A stretch of 64,000 nucleotides of DNA. It comes from Calendula officinalis (lineage: Eukaryota; Streptophyta; Magnoliopsida; Asterales; Asteraceae). Position 1 is the first letter of the stretch, and each line of letters starts with the position of its first letter. Below, piece by piece: positions 1 through 16,800 of the stretch. Location of the stretch: assembly GCA_963853835.1 (NCBI GenBank), contig OY970828.1, forward strand, positions 17,241,813-17,305,812, given 5' to 3'. A program made the translations under genes and the position numbers. The notes under the pieces were generated by a model. The model was given only the letters and a program-made list of their open reading frames with translations, was not told where the DNA came from and made no database searches.

Positions 1-3000
1 GATGGGCCTTTAACCATTATACTTACTAGTCATGACCAATAGCCTATAGATATCCCTTTTACAAGTAATGGGTGTCCATAACCCATGACCATGGCACTTG
101 AACGATTAAAACCACTAGATGTCCATAACTCATACTGATGGCCCTTAAACCATTATAACTGCTAGCCATGACCAATAGCCTATAGATGACCATTTTACAA
201 GTAATAGGTGTCCATAACGCATAAACATGCCTCTTGAACTATTATAACCACTAAATGTCCATAACTCATATCGATGGCCCATGAACTATTATAATTAATA
301 GCCATAACCAATAGCCTATAGATATCAATTTTACAAGTAATAGGTGTCTATAACCCATAACCATAGCTCTTGAACCATTATAAGCACTAGCCATGACCAA
401 TAGCCTATAGATGACCATTATTCAAGTAATAAGTGTCCATAACCCATAACCATGGCTCTTGAACCATTATAACCACTAGATGTCCATAACTCATACGGAT
501 AGCCCTTAAACTGTTATAATTACTTGCCATAACCAATAGCCTTAGATATCCATTTTACAAGTAATAGGTGTTCATAACCCATAACCATGGCCCTTGAACC
601 ATTATAACCACTAGATGTCCATAACTCATACCGATGGCCCTTAAATCATTATAACTGCTAGCCATGACCAATATCCTATAGATGACCATTTTACAAGTAA
701 TAGGTGTCCATAACGCATAAGCACGCCTCTTGAACTATTATAACCACTAAATGTCCATAACTCATATCGATGGCCCTTGAACTATTATAATTACTAGCCA
801 TAACCAATAGCCTATAGATATCAATTTTACAAGTAATAGGTGTCTATAACCCATACTCATGGCCCTTGAACCTTTATAATCACTAGCCATGACCAATAGC
901 CTATAGATGACCATTTTACAAGTAATAAGTGTCCATAACCCATAACCATGGCTCTTGAACCATTATAACCACTAGATGTCCATAACACATACCGATGGTC
1001 CTTGAACCATTATAACTACTAGCCATGACCAATAGCCTATAGATATCCATTTTACAAGTAATAGGTGTCCATAAACCATAATGATGGCCCTTGAACCATT
1101 ATAACTACTAACCATGACCAATAGCTTATAGATATCCATTTTACAAGTAATATGTATCCATAACCCATACCAATGGCCTTTGAACCATTATAACCCCTAG
1201 CCATGACCACTAGCTTATAGATGGCCATTTTACAAGTAACAGGTGTCCATAACCCATAACCATGGCACTTGAACAATGATAACCACTAGATGTCCATAAC
1301 TCATTTCGATGGCCCTTAAACCATTATAACTGCTAGCCATGACCAATAGCCTATAGATGACCATTTTACAAGTAATAGGTATCTATAACGCATAACCATG
1401 CCTCTTGAACTATTATAACCACTAAATGTCCATATCTCATATCGATGGACCTTGAACTATTATAATTACTAGCCATAACCAATAGCCTATAGATATCCAT
1501 TTTACAAGTAATGGGTGTCCATAACCCATAACCATGGCACTTGAACACTGATAACCACTAGATGTCCATAACTCATACCGATGGCCCTTAAACCATTATA
1601 ACTGGCTAGCCATGACCAATAGCCTATAGAAGACCATTTTACAAGTAATAGGTGTCCATAACGCATAACCATGCCTCTTGAACTATTATAACCACTAAAT
1701 GTCCATAACTCATATCGGTGGCCCTTGAACTATTATAATTACTAGCCATAACCAATAGCCTATAGATATCCATTTTACAAGTAATGGGTGTCCATAACAC
1801 ATAACCATGGCCCTTGAACCTTTATAACCCCTTGCCATGACCAATACCCTATAGATGACCATTTTTCAAGTAATAGGTGTCCATAACCCATACCTATGGC
1901 CCTTGAACCTTTATAACCACTAGATGTCCATAACACATATCGATGGTCCTTGAACCATTATAACTACTAGCCATGACCAATAGCCTATAGATATCCATTT
2001 TACAAGTAATGGGTGTCCATAACCCATAACCATGGCACTTGAACAATGATAACCACTAGATGTCCATAACTCATACCGATGGCCCTTAAACCATTATAAC
2101 TGCTAGCCATGACCAATAGCCTATAGATGACCATTTTACAACTAATAGGTATCCATAACGCATAACCATGCCTCTTGAACTATTGTAACCACTAAATGTC
2201 CATATCTCATATCGATGGACCATGGACTATTATAATTACTAGCCATAACCAATAGCCTATAGATATCCATTTTACAAGTAATGGGTGTCCATAACCCATA
2301 ACCATGGCCCTTGAACCTTCATAACCACTAGCCATGACAAATAGCCTATAGATGACCATTTTACAAGTAATAGGTGTCCATAACCCATAACCATGGCTCT
2401 TGAACCATTATAACCACTAGATGTCCATAACTCATACCGATGGGCCTTTAACCATTATACTTACTAGCCATGACCAATAGCCTATAGATATCCATTTTAC
2501 AAGTAATGGGTGTCCATAACCCATGACCATGGCACTTGAACGATTAAAACCACTAGATGTCCATAACTCATACTGATGGCCCTTAAACCATTATAACTGC
2601 TAGCCATGACCAATAGCCTATAGATGACCATTTTACAAGTAATAGGTGTCCATAACGCATAAACATGCCTCTTGAACTATTATAACCACTAAATGTCCAT
2701 AACTCATATCGATGGCCCTTGAACTATTATAATTAATCGCCATAACCAATAGCCTATAGATATCAATTTTACAAGTAATAGGTGTCTATAACCCATAACC
2801 ATAGCTCTTGAACCATTATAAGCACTAGCCATGACCAATAGCCTATAGATGACCATTTTTCAAGTAATAAGTGTCCATAACCCATAACCATGGCTCTTGA
2901 ACCATTATAACCACTAGATGTCCCTAACTCATACCGATAGCCCTTAAACTGTTATAATTACTTGCCATAACCAATAGCCTTAGATATCCATTTTACAAGT

Positions 3001-3789
3001 AATAGGTGTTCATAACCCATAACCATGGCCCTTGAACATTTATAACCACTAGATGTCCATAACTCATATCGATGGCCCTTAAATCATTATAACTGCTAGC
3101 CATGACCAATATCCTATAGATGACCATTTTACAAGTAATAGGTGTCCATAACGCATAAGCACGCCTCTTGAACTATTATAACCACTAAATGTCCATAACT
3201 CATATCGATGGCCCTTGAACTATTATAATTACTAGCCATAACCAATAGCCTATAGATATCAATTTTACAAGTAATAGGTGTCTATAACCCATAATCATGG
3301 CCCTTGAACCTTTATAATCACTAGCCATGACCAATAGCCTATAGATGACCATTTTACAAGTAATAAGTGTCCATAACCCATAACCATGGCTCTTGAACCA
3401 TTATAACCACTAGATGTCCATAACACATACCGATGGTCCTTGAACCATTATAACTACTAGCCATGACCAATAGCCTATAGATATCCATTTTACAAGTAAT
3501 AGGTGTCCATAAACCATAATGATGGCCCTTGAACCATTATAACTACTAACCATGACCAATAGCTTATAGATATCCATTTTACAAATAATATGTATCCATA
3601 ACCCATACCAATGGCCTTTGAACCATTATAACCCCTAGCCATGACCACTAGCTTATAGATGGCCATTTTACAAGTAACAGGTGTCCATAACCCATAACCA
3701 TGGCACTTGAACAATGATAACCACTAGATGTACATAACTCATACCGATGGCCCTTAAACCATTATAACTGCTAGCCATGACCAAGAGCC

Positions 3790-6700
3790 TATAGATGACC
3801 ATTTTACAAGTAATAGGTGTCCATAACGTATAACCATGCCTCTTGAACTATTATAACCACTACATGTCCATAACTCATATCAATGGCCCTTGAACTATTA
3901 TAATTACTAGCCATAACCAATAGCCTATAGATATCCATTTTACAAGTAATGGGTGTCCATAACCCATAACCATGGCCCTTGAACCTTTATAACCACTTGC
4001 CATGACCAATAGCCTATATATGACCATTTTACAAGTAATAGGTATCCATAACGCATAACCATGCCTCTTGAACTATTATAACCACTAAATGTCCATATCT
4101 CATATCGATGGACCTTGAACTATTATAATTACTAGCCATAACCAATAGCCTATAGATATCCATTTTACAAGTAATGGGTGTCCATAACACATAACCATGG
4201 CCCTTGAACCTTTATAACCACTTGCCATGACCAATAGCCTATAGATGACCATTTTTCAAGTAATAGGTGTCCATAACCCATACCTATGGCCCTTGAACCT
4301 TTATAACCACTAGATGTCCATAACACATATCGATGGTCCTTGAACCATTATAACTACTAGCCATGACCAATAGCCTATAGATATCCATTTTACAAGAAAT
4401 GGGTGTCCATAACCCATAACCATGGCACTTGAACAATGATAACCACTAGATGTCCATAACTCATACCGATGGTCCTTAAACCATTATAACTGCTAGCCAT
4501 GACCAATAGCCTATGGAAGACCATTTTACAAGTAATAGGTGTCCATAACGCATAACCATGCCTCTTGAACTATTGTAATCACTAAATGTCCATAACTCAT
4601 ATCGGTGGCCCTTGAACTATTATAATTACTAGCCATAACCAATAGCCTATAGATATCCATTTTACAAGTAATGGGTGTCCATAACACATAACCATGGCCC
4701 TTGAACCTTTATAACCACTTGCCATGACCAATAGCCTATAGATGACCATTTTTCAAGTAATAGGTGTCCATAACCCATACCTATGGCCCTTGAACCTTTA
4801 TAACCACTAGATGTCCATAACACATATCGATGGTCCTTGAACCATTATAACTACTAGCCATGACCAATAGCCTATAGATATCCATTTTACAAGTAATGGG
4901 TGTCCATAACCCATAACCATGGCACTTGAACAATGATAACCACTAGATGTCCATAACTCATACCGATGGCCCTTAAACCATTATAACTGCTAGCCATGAC
5001 CAATAGCCTATAGATGACCATTTTACAACTAATAGGTATCCATAACGCATAACCATGCCTCTTGAACTATTGTAACCACTAAATGTCCATATCTCATATC
5101 GATGGACCTTGGACTATTATAATTACTAGCCATAACCAATAGCCTATAGATATCCATATTACAAGTAATGTGTGTCCATAACCCATAACCATGGCCCTTG
5201 AACCTTCATAACCACTAGCCATGACAAATAGCCTATAGATGACCATTTTACAAGTAATAGGTGTCCATAACCCATAACCATGGCTCTTGAACCATTATAA
5301 CCACTAGATGTCCATAACTCATACCGATGGGCCTTTAACCATTATACTTACTAGCCATGACCAATAGCCTATAGATATCCATTTTACAAGTAATGGGTGT
5401 CCATAACCCATGACCATGGCACTTGAACGATTAAAACCACTAGATGTCCATAACTCATACTGATGGCCCTTAAACCATTATAACTGCTGGCCATGACCAA
5501 TAGCCTATAGATGACCATTTTACAAGTAATAGGTGTCCGTAACGCATAAACATGCCTCTTGAACTATTATAACCACTAAATGTCCATAACTCATATCGAT
5601 GGCCCTTGAACTATTATAATTAATAGCCATAACCAATAGCCTATAGATATCAATTTTACAAGTAATATGTGTCTATAACCCATAACCATAGCTCTTGAAC
5701 CATTATAAGCACTAGCCATGACCAATAGCCTATAGATGACCATTTTTCAAGTAATAAGTGTCCATAACCCATAACCATGGCTCTTGAACCATTATAACCA
5801 CTAGATGTCCATAACTCATACCGATAGCCCTTAAACTGTTATAATTACTTGCCATAACCAATAGCCTTAGATATCCATTTTACAAGTAATAGGTGTTCAT
5901 AACCCATAACCATGGCCCTTGAACCATTATAACCACTAGATGTCCATAACTCATACCGATGGCCCTTAAATCATTGTAACTGCTAGCCATGACCAATATC
6001 CTATAGATGACCATTTTACAAGTAATAGGTGTCCATAACGCATAAGCACGCCTCTTGAACTATTATAACCACTAAATGTCCATAACTTATATCGATGGCC
6101 CTTGAACTATTATAATTTCTAGCCATAACCAATAGCCTATAGATATCAATTTTACAAGTAATAGGTGTCTATAACCCATAATCATGGCCCTTGAACCTTT
6201 ATAATCACTAGCCATGACCAATAGCCTATAGATGACCATTTTACAAGTAATAAGTGTCCATAACCCATAACCATGGCTCTTGAACCATTATAACCACTAG
6301 ATGTCCATAACACATACCGATGGTCCTTGAACCATTATAACTACTAGCCATGACCAATAGCCTATAGATATCCATTTTACAAGTAATAGGTGTCCATAAA
6401 CCATAATGATGGCCCTTGAACCATTATAACTACTAACTATGACCAATAGCTTATAGATATCCATTTTACAAGTAATATGTATCCATAACCCATACCAATG
6501 GCCTTTGAACCATTATAACCCCTAGCCATGACCACTAGCTTATAGATGGCCATTTTACAAGTAACAGGTGTCCATAACCCATAACCATGGCACTTGAACA
6601 ATGATAACCACTAGATGTCCATAACTCATACCGATGGCCCTTAAATCATTATAACTGCTAGCCATGACCAATATCCTATAGATGACCATTTTACAAGTAA

Positions 6701-9350
6701 TAGGTGTCCATAACGCATAAGCACGCCTCTTGAACTATTATAACCACTAAATGTCCATAACTCATATCGATGGCCCTTGAACTATTATAATTACTAGCCA
6801 TAACCAATAGCCTATAGATATCAATTTTACAAGTAATAGGTGTCTATAACCCATAACCATAGCTCTTGAACCATTATAAGCACTAGCCATGACCAATAGC
6901 CTATAGATGACCATTTTTCAAGTAATAAGTGTCCATAACCCATAACCATGGCTCTTGAACCATTATAACCACTAGATGTCCATAACACATACCGATGGTC
7001 CTTGAACCATTATAACTACTAGCCATGACCAATAGCCTATAGATATCCATTTTACAAGTAATAAGTGTCCATAAACCATAATGATGGCCCTTGAACCATT
7101 ATAACTACTAACCATGACCAATAGCTTATAGATATCCATTTTACAAGTAATATGTATCCATAACCCATACCAATGGCCTTTGAACCATTATAACCCCTAG
7201 CCATGACCACTAGCTTATAGATGGCCATTTTACAAGTAACAGGTGTCCATAACCCATAACCATGGCACTTGAACAATGATAACCACTAGATGTACATAAC
7301 TCATACCGATGGCCCTTAAACCATTATAACTGCTAGCCATGACCAAGAGCCTATAGATGACCATTTTACAAGTAATAGGTGTCCATAACGTATAACCATG
7401 CCTCTTGAACTATTATAACCACTACATGTCCATAACTCATATCGATGGCCCTTGAACTATTATAATTACTAGCCATAACCAATAGCCTATAGATATCCAT
7501 TTTACAAGTAATGGGTGTCCATAACCCATAACCATGGCCCTTGAACCTTTATAACCACTTGCCATGACCAATAGCCTATAGATGACCATTTTACAAGTAA
7601 TAGGTATCCATAACGCATAACCATGCCTCTTGAACTATTATAACCACTAAATGTCCATATCTCATATCGATGGACCTTGAACTATTATAATTACTAGCCA
7701 TAACCAATAGCCTATAGATATCCATTTTACAAGTAATGGGTGTCCCTAACACATAACCATGGCCCTTGAACCTTTATAACCACTTGCCATGACCAATAGC
7801 CTATAGATGACCATTTTTCAAGTAATAGGTGTCCATAACCCATACCTATGGCCCTTGAACCTTTATAACCACTAGATGTCCATAACACATATCGATGGTC
7901 CTTGAACCATTATAACTACTAGCCATGACCAATAGCCTATAGATATCCATTTTACAAGAAATGGGTGTCCATAACCCATAACCATGGCACTTGAACAATG
8001 ATAACCACTAGATGTCCATAACTCATACCGATGGCCCTTAAACCATTATAACTGCTAGCCATGACCAATAGCCTATAGAAGACCATTTTACAAGTAATAG
8101 GTGTCCATAACTTATAACCATGCCTCTTGAACTATTATAACCACTAAATGTCCATAACTCATATCGGTGGCCCTTGAACTATTATAATTACTAGCCATAA
8201 CCAATAGCCATAGATGTCCATTTTACAAGTAATGGGTGTCCATAACACATAACCATGGCCCTTGAACCTTTATAACCACTTGCCATGACCAATAGCCTAT
8301 AGATGACCATTTTTCAAGTAATAGGTGTCCATAACCCATACCTATGGCCCTTGAACCTTTATAACCACTAGATGTCCATAACACATATCGATGGTCCTTG
8401 AACCATTATAACTACTAGCCATGACCAATAGCCTATAGATATCCATTTTACAAGTAATGGGTGTCCATAACCCATAACCATGGCACTTGAACAATGATAA
8501 CCACTAGATGTCCATAACTCATACCGATGGCCCTTAAACCATTATAACTGCTAGCCATGACCAATAGCCTATAGATGACCATTTTACAACTAATAGGTAT
8601 CCATAACGCATAACCATGCCTCTTGAACTATTGTAACCACTAAATGTCCATATCTCATATCGATGGACCTTGGACTATTATAATTACTAGCCATAACCAA
8701 TAGCCTATAGATATCCATTTTACAAGTAATGGGTGTCCATAACCCATAACCATGGCCCTTGAACCTTCATAACCACTAGCCATGACAAATAGCCTATAGA
8801 TGACCATTTTACAAGTAATAGGTGCCCATAACCCATAACCATGGCTCTTGAACCATTATAACCACTAGATGTCCATAACTCATACCGATGGCCCTTTAAC
8901 CATTATACTTACTAGCCATGACCAATAGCCTATAGATATCCATTTTACAAGTAATGGGTGTCCATAACCCATGACCATGGCACTTGAACGATTAAAACCA
9001 CTAGATGTCCATAACTCCTACTGATGGCCCTTAAACCATTATAACTGCTAGCCATGACCAATAGCCTATAGATGACCATTTTACAAGTAATAGGTGTCCA
9101 TAACGCATAAACATGCCTCTTGAACTATTATAACCACTAAATGTCCATAACTCATATCGATGGCCCTTGAACTATTATAATTAATAGCCATAACCAATAG
9201 CCTATAGATATCAATTTTACAAGTAATAGGTGTCTATAACCCATAACCATAGCTCTTGAACCATTATAAGCACTAGCCATGACCAATAGCCTATAGATGA
9301 CCATTTTTCAAGTAATAAGTGTCCATAACCCATAACCATGGCTCTTGAAC
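3790..9350. repeat. Segmental duplication, left copy (partner 13398-18958)
   Basis: This ~5.5-kb stretch recurs at an offset of exactly 9608 bp. Private variants shared at that offset include CATATCAATGG (3881 and 13489), CCTATATATG (4013 and 13621), GGTCCTTAAACC (4471 and 14079), CTGCTGGCCATG in the 5326 and 14934 units, and ATAACTTATAACC near 8111 and 17719. Similarity fades left of about 3790 and right of about 9350. The duplication spans several higher-order units, so it is younger than the units themselves. Confidence 0.8.
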
Positions 9351-10135
9351 CATTATAACCACTAGATGTCCATAACTCATACCGATAGCCCTTAAACTGT
9401 TATAATTACTTGCCATAACCAATAGCCTTAGATATCCATTTTACAAGTAATAGGTGTTCATAACCCATAACCATGGCCCTTGAACCATTATAACCACTAG
9501 ATGTCCATAACTCACACCGATGGCCCTTAAATCATTATAACTGCTAGCCATGACCAATATCCTATAGATGACCATTTTACAAGTAATAGGTGTCCATAAC
9601 GCATAAGCACGCCTCTTGAACTATTATAACCACTAAATGTCCATAACTCATATCGATGGCCCTTGAACTATTATAATTACTATCCATAACCAATAGCCTA
9701 TAGATATCAATTTTACAAGTAATAGGTGTCTATAACCCATAATCATGGCCCTTGAACCTTTATAATCACTAGCCATGACCAATAGCCTATAGATGACCAT
9801 TTTACAAGTAATAAGTGTCCATAACCCATAACCATGGCTCTTGAACCATTATAACCACTAGATGTCCATAACACATACCGATGGTCCTTGAACCATTATA
9901 ACTACTAGCCATGACCAATAGCCTATAGATATCCATTTTACAAGTAATAGGTGTCCATAAACCATAATGATGGCCCTTGAACCATTATAACTACTAACCG
10001 TGACCAATAGCTTATAGATATCCATTTTACAAGTAATATGTATCCATAACCCATACCAATGGCCTTTGAACCATTATAACCCCTAGCCATGACCACTAGC
10101 TTATAGATGGCCATTTTACAAGTAACAGGTGTCCG

Positions 10136-13100
10136 TAACCCATAACCATGGCACTTGAACAATGATAACCACTAGATGTACATAACTCATACCGATGGCC
10201 CTTAAACCATTATAACTGCTAGCCATGACCAAGAGCCTATAGATGACCATTTTACAAGTAATAGGCGTCCATAACGTATAACCATGCCTCTTGAACTATT
10301 ATAACCACTACATGTCCATAACTCATATGGATGGCCCTTGAACTATTATAATTACTAGCCATAACCAATAGCCTATAGATATCCATTTTACAAGTAATGG
10401 GTGTCCATAACCCATAACCATGGCCCTTGAACCTTTATAACCACTTGCCATGACCAATAGCCTATAGATGACCATTTTACAAGTAATAGGTATCCATAAC
10501 GCAAAACCATGCCTCTTGAACTATTATAACCACTAAATGTCCATATCTCATATCGATGGACCTTGAACTATTATAATTACTAGCCATAACCAATAGCCTA
10601 TAGATATCCATTTTACAAGTAATGGGTGTCCATAACACATAACCATGGCCCTTGAACCTTTATAACCACTTGCCATGACCAATAGCCTATAGATGACCAT
10701 TTTTCAAGTAATAGGTGTCCATAACCCATACCTATGGCCGTTGAACCTTTATAACCACCAGATGTCCATAACACATATCGATGGTCCTTGAACCATTATA
10801 ACTACTAGCCATGACCAATAGCCTATAGATATCCATTTTACAAGAAATGGGTGTCCATAACCCATAACCATGGCACTTGAACAATGATAACCACTAGATG
10901 TCCATAACTCATACCGATGGCCCTTAAACCATTATAACTGCTAGCCATGACCAATAGCCTATAGATGACCATATTACAACTAATAGTTATCCATAACGCA
11001 TAACCATGCCTCTTGAACTATTGTAACCACTAAATGTCCATATCTCATATCAATGGACCTTGGACTATTATAATTACTAGCCATAACCAATAGCCTATAG
11101 ATATCCATTTTACAAGTAATGGGTGTCCATAACCCATAACCATGGCCTTTGAACCTTCATAACCACTAGCCATGACAAATAGCCTATAGATGACCATTTT
11201 ACAAGTAATAGGTGTCCATAACCCATAACCATGGCTCTTGAACCATTATAACCACTAGATGTCCATAACTCATACCGATGGGCCTTTAACCATTATACTT
11301 ACTAGCCATGACCAATAGCCTATAGATATCCATTTTACAAGTAATGGGTGTCCAAGACCCATGACCATGGCACTTGAACGATTAAAACCACTAGATGTCC
11401 ATAACTCATACTGATGGCCCTTAAACCATTATAACTGCTAGCCATGACCAAGAGCTTATAGATGACCATTTTACAAGTAATAGGTGTCCATAACGTATAA
11501 CCATGCCTCTTGAACTATTATAACCACTACATGTCCATAACTCATATCAATGGCCCTTGAACTATTATAATTACTAGCCATAACCAATAGCCTATAGATA
11601 TCCATTTTACAAGTAATGGGTGTCCATAACCCATAACCATGGCCCTTGAACCTTTATAACCACTTGCCATGACCAATAGCCTATATATGACCATTTTACA
11701 AGTAATAGGTATCCATAACGCATAACCATGCCTCTTGAACTATTATAACCACTAAATGTCCATATCTCATATCGATGGACCTTGAACTATTATAATTACT
11801 AGCCATAACCAATAGCCTATAGATATCCATTTTACAAGTAATGGGTGTCCATAACACATAACCATGGCCCTTGAACCTTTATAACCACTTGCCATGACCA
11901 ATAGCCTATAGATGACCATTTTTCAAGTAATAGGTGTCCATAACCCATACCTATGGCCGTTGAACCTTTATAACCACCAGATGTCCATAACACATATCGA
12001 TGGTCCTTGAACCATTATAACTACTAGCCATGACCAATAGCCTATAGATATCCATTTTACAAGAAATGGGTGTCCATAACCCATAACCATGGCACTTGAA
12101 CAATGATAACCACTAGATGTACATAACTCATACCGATGGCCCTTAAACCATTATAACTGCTAGCCATGACCAAGAGCCTATAGATGACCATTTTACAAGT
12201 AATAGGCGTCCATAACGTATAACCATGCCTCTTGAACTATTATAACCACTACATGTCCATAACTCATATGGATGGCCCTTGAACTATTATAATTACTAGC
12301 CATAACCAATAGCCTATAGATATCCATTTTACAAGTAATGGGTGTCCATAACCCATAACCATGGCCCTTGAACCTTTATAACCACTTGCCATGACCAATA
12401 GCCTATAGATGACCATTTTACAAGTAATAGGTATCCATAACGCATAACCATGCCTCTTGAACTATTATAACCACTAAATGTCCATATCTCATATCGATGG
12501 ACCTTGAACTATTATAATTACTAGCCATAACCAATAGCCTATAGATATCCATTTTACAAGTAATGGGTGTCCATAACACATAACCATGGCCCTTGAACCT
12601 TTATAACCACTTGCCATGACCAATAGCCTATAGATGACCATTTTTCAAGTAATAGGTGTCCATAACCCATACCTATGGCCGTTGAACCTTTATAACCACC
12701 AGATGTCCATAACACATATCGATGGTCCTTGAACCATTATAACTACTAGCCATGACCAATAGCCTATAGATATCCATTTTACAAGAAATGGGTGTCCATA
12801 ACCCATAACCATGGCACTTGAACAATGATAACCACTAGATGTCCATAACTCATACCGATGGCCCTTAAACCATTATAACTGCTAGCCATGACCAATAGCC
12901 TATAGATGACCATATTACAACTAATAGTTATCCATAACGCATAACCATGCCTCTTGAACTATTGTAACCACTAAATGTCCATATCTCATATCAATGGACC
13001 TTGGACTATTATAATTACTAGCCATAACCAATAGCCTATAGATATCCATTTTACAAGTAATGGGTGTCCATAACCCATAACCATGGCCTTTGAACCTTCA

Positions 13101-13899
13101 TAACCACTAGCCATGACAACTAGCCTATAGATGACCATTTTACAAGTAATAGGTGTCCATAACCCATAACCATGGCTCTTGAACCATTATAACCACTAGA
13201 TGTCCATAACTCATACCGATGGGCCTTTAACCATTATACTTACTAGCCATGACCAATAGCCTATAGATATCCATTTTACAAGTAATGGGTGTCCAAGACC
13301 CATGACCATGGCACTTGAACGATTAAAACCACTAGATGTCCATAACTCATACTGATGGCCCTTAAACCATTATAACTGCTAGCCATGACCAAGAGCTTAT
13401 AGATGACCATTTTACAAGTAATAGGTGTCCATAACGTATAACCATGCCTCTTGAACTATTATAACCACTACATGTCCATAACTCATATCAATGGCCCTTG
13501 AACTATTATAATTACTAGCCATAACCAATAGCCTATAGATATCCATTTTACAAGTAATGGGTGTCCATAACCCATAACCATGGCCCTTGAACCTTTATAA
13601 CCACTTGCCATGACCAATAGCCTATATATGACCATTTTACAAGTAATAGGTATCCATAACGCATAACCATGCCTCTTGAACTATTATAACCACTAAATGT
13701 CCATATCTCATATCGATGGACCTTGAACTATTATAATTACTAGCCATAACCAATAGCCTATAGATATCCATTTTACAAGTAATGGGTGTCCATAACACAT
13801 AACCATGGCCCTTGAACCTTTATAACCACTTGCCATGACCAATAGCCTATAGATGACCATTTTTCAAGTAATAGGTGTCCATAACCCATACCTATGGCC
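10136..13899. repeat. Tandem duplication, offset 1941 bp
   Basis: Two adjacent copies, about 10136-12076 and 12077-13899, match at an offset of 1941 bp. Shared private variants are AATAGGCGTCC (10264 and 12205), CATATGGATGG, GGCCGTTGAACC (10740 and 12681) and GTCCAAGACCC (about 11350 and 13291). It is a recent local amplification inside domain A and explains the two closely spaced unit starts at 11277 and 13218. Confidence 0.8.
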
Positions 13900-16800
13900 C
13901 TTGAACCTTTATAACCACTAGATGTCCATAACACATATCGATGGTCCTTGAACCATTATAACTACTAGCCATGACCAATAGCCTATAGATATCCATTTTA
14001 CAAGAAATGGGTGTCCATAACCCATAACCATGGCACTTGAACAATGATAACCACTAGATGTCCATAACTCATACCGATGGTCCTTAAACCATTATAACTG
14101 CTAGCCATGACCAATAGCCTATGGAAGACCATTTTACAAGTAATAGGTGTCCATAACGCATAACCATGCCTCTTGAACTATTGTAATCACTAAATGTCCA
14201 TAACTCATATCGGTGGCCCTTGAACTATTATAATTACTAGCCATAACCAATAGCCTATAGATATCCATTTTACAAGTAATGGGTGTCCATAACACATAAC
14301 CATGGCCCTTGAACCTTTATAACCACTTGCCATGACCAATAGCCTATAGATGACCATTTTTCAAGTAATAGGTGTCCATAACCCATACCTATGGCCCTTG
14401 AACCTTTATAACCACTAGATGTCCATAACACATATCGATGGTCCTTGAACCATTATAACTACTAGCCATGACCAATAGCCTATAGATATCCATTTTACAA
14501 GTAATGGGTGTCCATAACCCATAACCATGGCACTTGAACAATGATAACCACTAGATGTCCATAACTCATACCGATGGCCCTTAAACCATTATAACTGCTA
14601 GCCATGACCAATAGCCTATAGATGACCATTTTACAACTAATAGGTATCCATAACGCATAACCATGCCTCTTGAACTATTGTAACCACTAAATGTCCATAT
14701 CTCATATCGATGGACCTTGGACTATTATAATTACTAGCCATAACCAATAGCCTATAGATATCCATATTACAAGTAATGTGTGTCCATAACCCATAACCAT
14801 GGCCCTTGAACCTTCATAACCACTAGCCATGACAAATAGCCTATAGATGACCATTTTACAAGTAATAGGTGTCCATAACCGATAACCATGGCTCTTGAAC
14901 CATTATAACCACTAGATGTCCATAACTCATACCGATGGGCCTTTAACCATTATACTTACTAGCCATGACCAATAGCCTATAGATATCCATTTTACAAGTA
15001 ATGGGTGTCCATAACCCATGACCATGGCACTTGAACGATTAAAACCACTAGATGTCCATAACTCATACTGATGGCCCTTAAACCATTATAACTGCTGGCC
15101 ATGACCAATAGCCTATAGATGACCATTTTACAAGTAATAGGTGTCCATAACGCATAAACATGCCTCTTGAACTATTATAACCACTAAATGTCCATAACTC
15201 ATATCGATGGCCCTTGAACTATTATAATTAATAGCCATAACCAATAGCCTATAGATATCAATTTTACAAGTAATAGGTGTCTATAACCCATAACCATAGC
15301 TCTTGAACCATTATAAGCACTAGCCATGACCAATAGCCTATAGATGACCATTTTTCAAGTAATAAGTGTCCATAACCCATAACCATGGCTCTTGAACCAT
15401 TATAACCACTAGATGTCCATAACTCATACCGATAGCCCTTAAACTGTTATAATTACTTGCCATAACCAATAGCCTTAGATATCCATTTTACAAGTAATAG
15501 GTGTTCATAACCCATAACCATGGCCCTTGAACCATTATAACCACTAGATGTCCATAACTCATACCGATGGCCCTTAAATCATTGTAACTGCTAGCCATGA
15601 CCAATATCCTATAGATGACCATTTTACAAGTAATAGGTGTCCATAACGCATAAGCACGCCTCTTGAACTATTATAACCACTAAATGTCCATAACTCATAT
15701 CGATGGCCCTTGAACTATTATAATTTCTAGCCATAACCAATAGCCTATAGATATCAATTTTACAAGTAATAGGTGTCTATAACCCATAATCATGGCCCTT
15801 GAACCTTTATAATCACTAGCCATGACCAATAGCCTATAGATGACCATTTTACAAGTAATAAGTGTCCATAACCCATAACCATGGCTCTTGAACCATTATA
15901 ACCACTAGATGTCCATAACACATACCGATGGTCCTTGAACCATTATAACTACTAGCCATGACCAATAGCCTATAGATATCCATTTTACAAGTAATAGGTG
16001 TCCATAAACCATAATGATGGCCCTTGAACCATTATAACTACTAACCATGACCAATAGCTTATAGATATCCATTTTACAAGTAATATGTATCCATAACCCA
16101 TACCAATGGCCTTTGAACCATTATAACCCCTAGCCATGACCACTAGCTTATAGATGGCCATTTTACAAGTAACAGGTGTCCATAACCCATAACCATGGCA
16201 CTTGAACAATGATAACCACTAGATGTCCATAACTCATACCGATGGCCCTTAAATCATTATAACTGCTAGCCGTGACCAATATCCTATAGATGACCATTTT
16301 ACAAGTAATAGGTGTCCATAACGCATAAGCACGCCTCTTGAACTATTATAACCACTAAATGTCCATAACTCATATCGATGGCCCTTGAACTATTATAATT
16401 ACTAGCCATAACCAATAGCCTATAGATATCAATTTTACAAGTAATAGGTGTCTATAACCCATAATCATGGCCCTTGAACCTTTATAATCACTAGCCATGA
16501 CCAATAGCCTATAGATGACCATTTTACAAGTAATAAGTGTCCATAACCCATAACCATGGCTCTTGAACCATTATAACCACTAGATGTCCATAACACATAC
16601 CGATGGTCCTTGAACCATTATAACTACTAGCCATGACCAATAGCCTATAGATATCCATTTTACAAGTAATAAGTGTCCATAAACCATAATGATGGCCCTT
16701 GAACCATTATAACTACTAACCATGACCAATAGCTTATAGATATCCATTTTACAAGTAATATGTATCCATAACCCATACCAATGGCCTTTGAACCATTATA